NCBI GenBank assembly: GCA_020446285.1
Contig: JAGREZ010000247.1
Location: 3,604 to 10,786 of the forward strand
Length of the DNA: 7,183 nucleotides
From: Geminicoccaceae bacterium
GTDB lineage: Bacteria; Pseudomonadota; Alphaproteobacteria; Geminicoccales; Geminicoccaceae
Direction: 5' to 3'
Shown: positions 6,525 to 7,183 of the stretch, piece by piece
Numbering within the stretch: the first letter of the stretch is position 1
Layout of the letters: every line of letters starts with the position of its first letter
Notes under the pieces: generated by a model
What the model was told of the DNA's origin: nothing
Seen by the model: the letters and a program-made list of their open reading frames with translations, nothing else
Databases searched by the model: none
Position numbers and translations under genes: made by a program

Positions 6525-7183
6525 GATTTCGCCTTTTCCGACGCCGCCAGGGCCGCTTCGACCCGCGCATGACGTTCGCGCAGGCGGGCGAAGGCGCTCG
6601 GCGCCTCAAGAGCATCGCTTTCCACCTTGGCGGACAGTTCGCCGTCCGGGCGAAAGGCCAGCTTGACCATACCAAGCTGCTCACGCGACAGCACGAGCCG
6701 CTCCACCTCGCGGATGCGCAGGCCGAGCGTGGCGGTCTGGGTGAAACAGGCAGCCGCCACATCCTCGCGCGAATCCGGCTCGACCAGCAACCGGACTGCC
6801 GTCGCCATGCGTCCCTTCTTGGCGAATGCCGGCATCTGCATGACGTCCAGAACACCGTTCATGCAGCGCAGCCGATCAAGACCGACGGCCAGATCCTCGC
6901 CGCTCTGATCGTCGATCTCGAAGGCCATTTCGAGGATGCGCTCGCCCGAGGCCACCCCTGCCGTCCGCTCATCCTCGAACAGCAGCACGCGCAGGATATT
7001 CGCTCTTCCCGCGAGTTCGCGCGTTCCCCGTCCGATCCCCTGACCGACCAGCCGTCCGCGCGCCGGCGCGCCGGATTCGAGCAGATGGCGGAGAATGGCC
7101 GCACCTGTAGGCGTGACCCGCTCGCCACCGATCCCGTCATCGACCAGATGGAGACCTTCGAGCAACCGTACCGTCGCGGGGGC
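6521..7183 (-). CDS. larC: LarC, nickel insertion protein of nickel-pincer cofactor synthesis (partial, N-terminus outside window)
   Basis: LarC is the CTP-dependent cyclometallase that inserts nickel into the bisthiocarboxylated nucleotide. The frame is open to the window edge, so only the last 220 of roughly 400 residues are seen. An internal TTG at 7165 is not the start, because family-like sequence (APATVRLLEG) continues upstream of it. Counting from the first visible residue, the segment shows VTPTGAAIL (23 onward), EIDD (89-92, a variant of the common NIDD motif), DVMQMPAFAKKGR, TATLGLR (150-156) and REVERLVLSRE. These are landmarks of the LarC C-terminal domain that handles CTP and nickel. 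LarC1 and LarC2 appear continuous as one frame here. The stop overlaps larE as ATGA. Enzymatic identity rests on the family motifs and on larE and larB next to it. Confidence 0.92.
   Translation of the reverse strand, partial: APATVRLLEGLHLVDDGIGGERVTPTGAAILRHLLESGAPARGRLVGQGIGRGTRELAGRANILRVLLFEDERTAGVASGERILEMAFEIDDQSGEDLAVGLDRLRCMNGVLDVMQMPAFAKKGRMATAVRLLVEPDSREDVAAACFTQTATLGLRIREVERLVLSREQLGMVKLAFRPDGELSAKVESDALEAPSAFARLRERHARVEAALAASEKAKS

Noticed and set aside
5577..6572. Long plus-strand open frame (about 331 codons) opposite larE and larB
   Set aside because: The minus strand encodes full LarE and LarB motifs; the plus-strand product shows no family features and crosses several minus-strand gene boundaries.

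Overview
The window is GC-rich, gene-dense bacterial DNA, with G/C strongly preferred at third codon positions. Its core gene order (prs, then an L25/Ctc-type rplY with an acidic tail, then pth) and the style of the Prs and L25 proteins point to an alphaproteobacterium. The family or genus cannot be fixed from this sequence alone. Nine genes are certain or near certain, and almost no space is non-coding.

Left part, plus strand (1-4570). The window opens inside the last codons of an S9-family peptidase that looks like oligopeptidase B. A short-chain dehydrogenase closely resembling animal BDH2/DHRS6 starts 2 nt after its stop. After a 148-nt gap holding a perfect 12-bp stem-loop comes prs (PRPP synthetase). 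A 101-nt gap with a second hairpin leads to rplY, then pth, then an Old Yellow Enzyme-family flavin reductase whose start overlaps the pth stop by four bases. These housekeeping genes (nucleotide precursor supply, ribosome assembly, peptidyl-tRNA recycling) probably form one transcription unit, with the flavoenzyme added at its end.

Right part, minus strand (4577-7183). A compact four-gene operon reads larC (only its 3' part is inside the window) -> larE -> larB -> ogt. Every junction is a 4-nt stop/start overlap (ATGA, TTGA, ATGA). LarB, LarE and LarC are the three known enzymes that make the nickel-pincer nucleotide (NPN) cofactor of LarA-type racemases and epimerases from nicotinic acid adenine dinucleotide: carboxylation, sulfur transfer, then nickel insertion. 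The LarE has the three-cysteine arrangement associated with an Fe-S-cluster, catalytic sulfur transferase rather than the one-cysteine sacrificial type. No LarA-like client enzyme lies in the window. The last gene of the operon is a DNA-repair O6-alkylguanine methyltransferase, an unexpected partner.

The two blocks converge with only 6 nt between stop codons and no visible terminator there. Two genes, pth and larB, appear to start at TTG. I saw no tRNA, rRNA, CRISPR array, insertion sequence or phage gene. The NPN operon with its attached ogt is the most notable content, although its components are known families.
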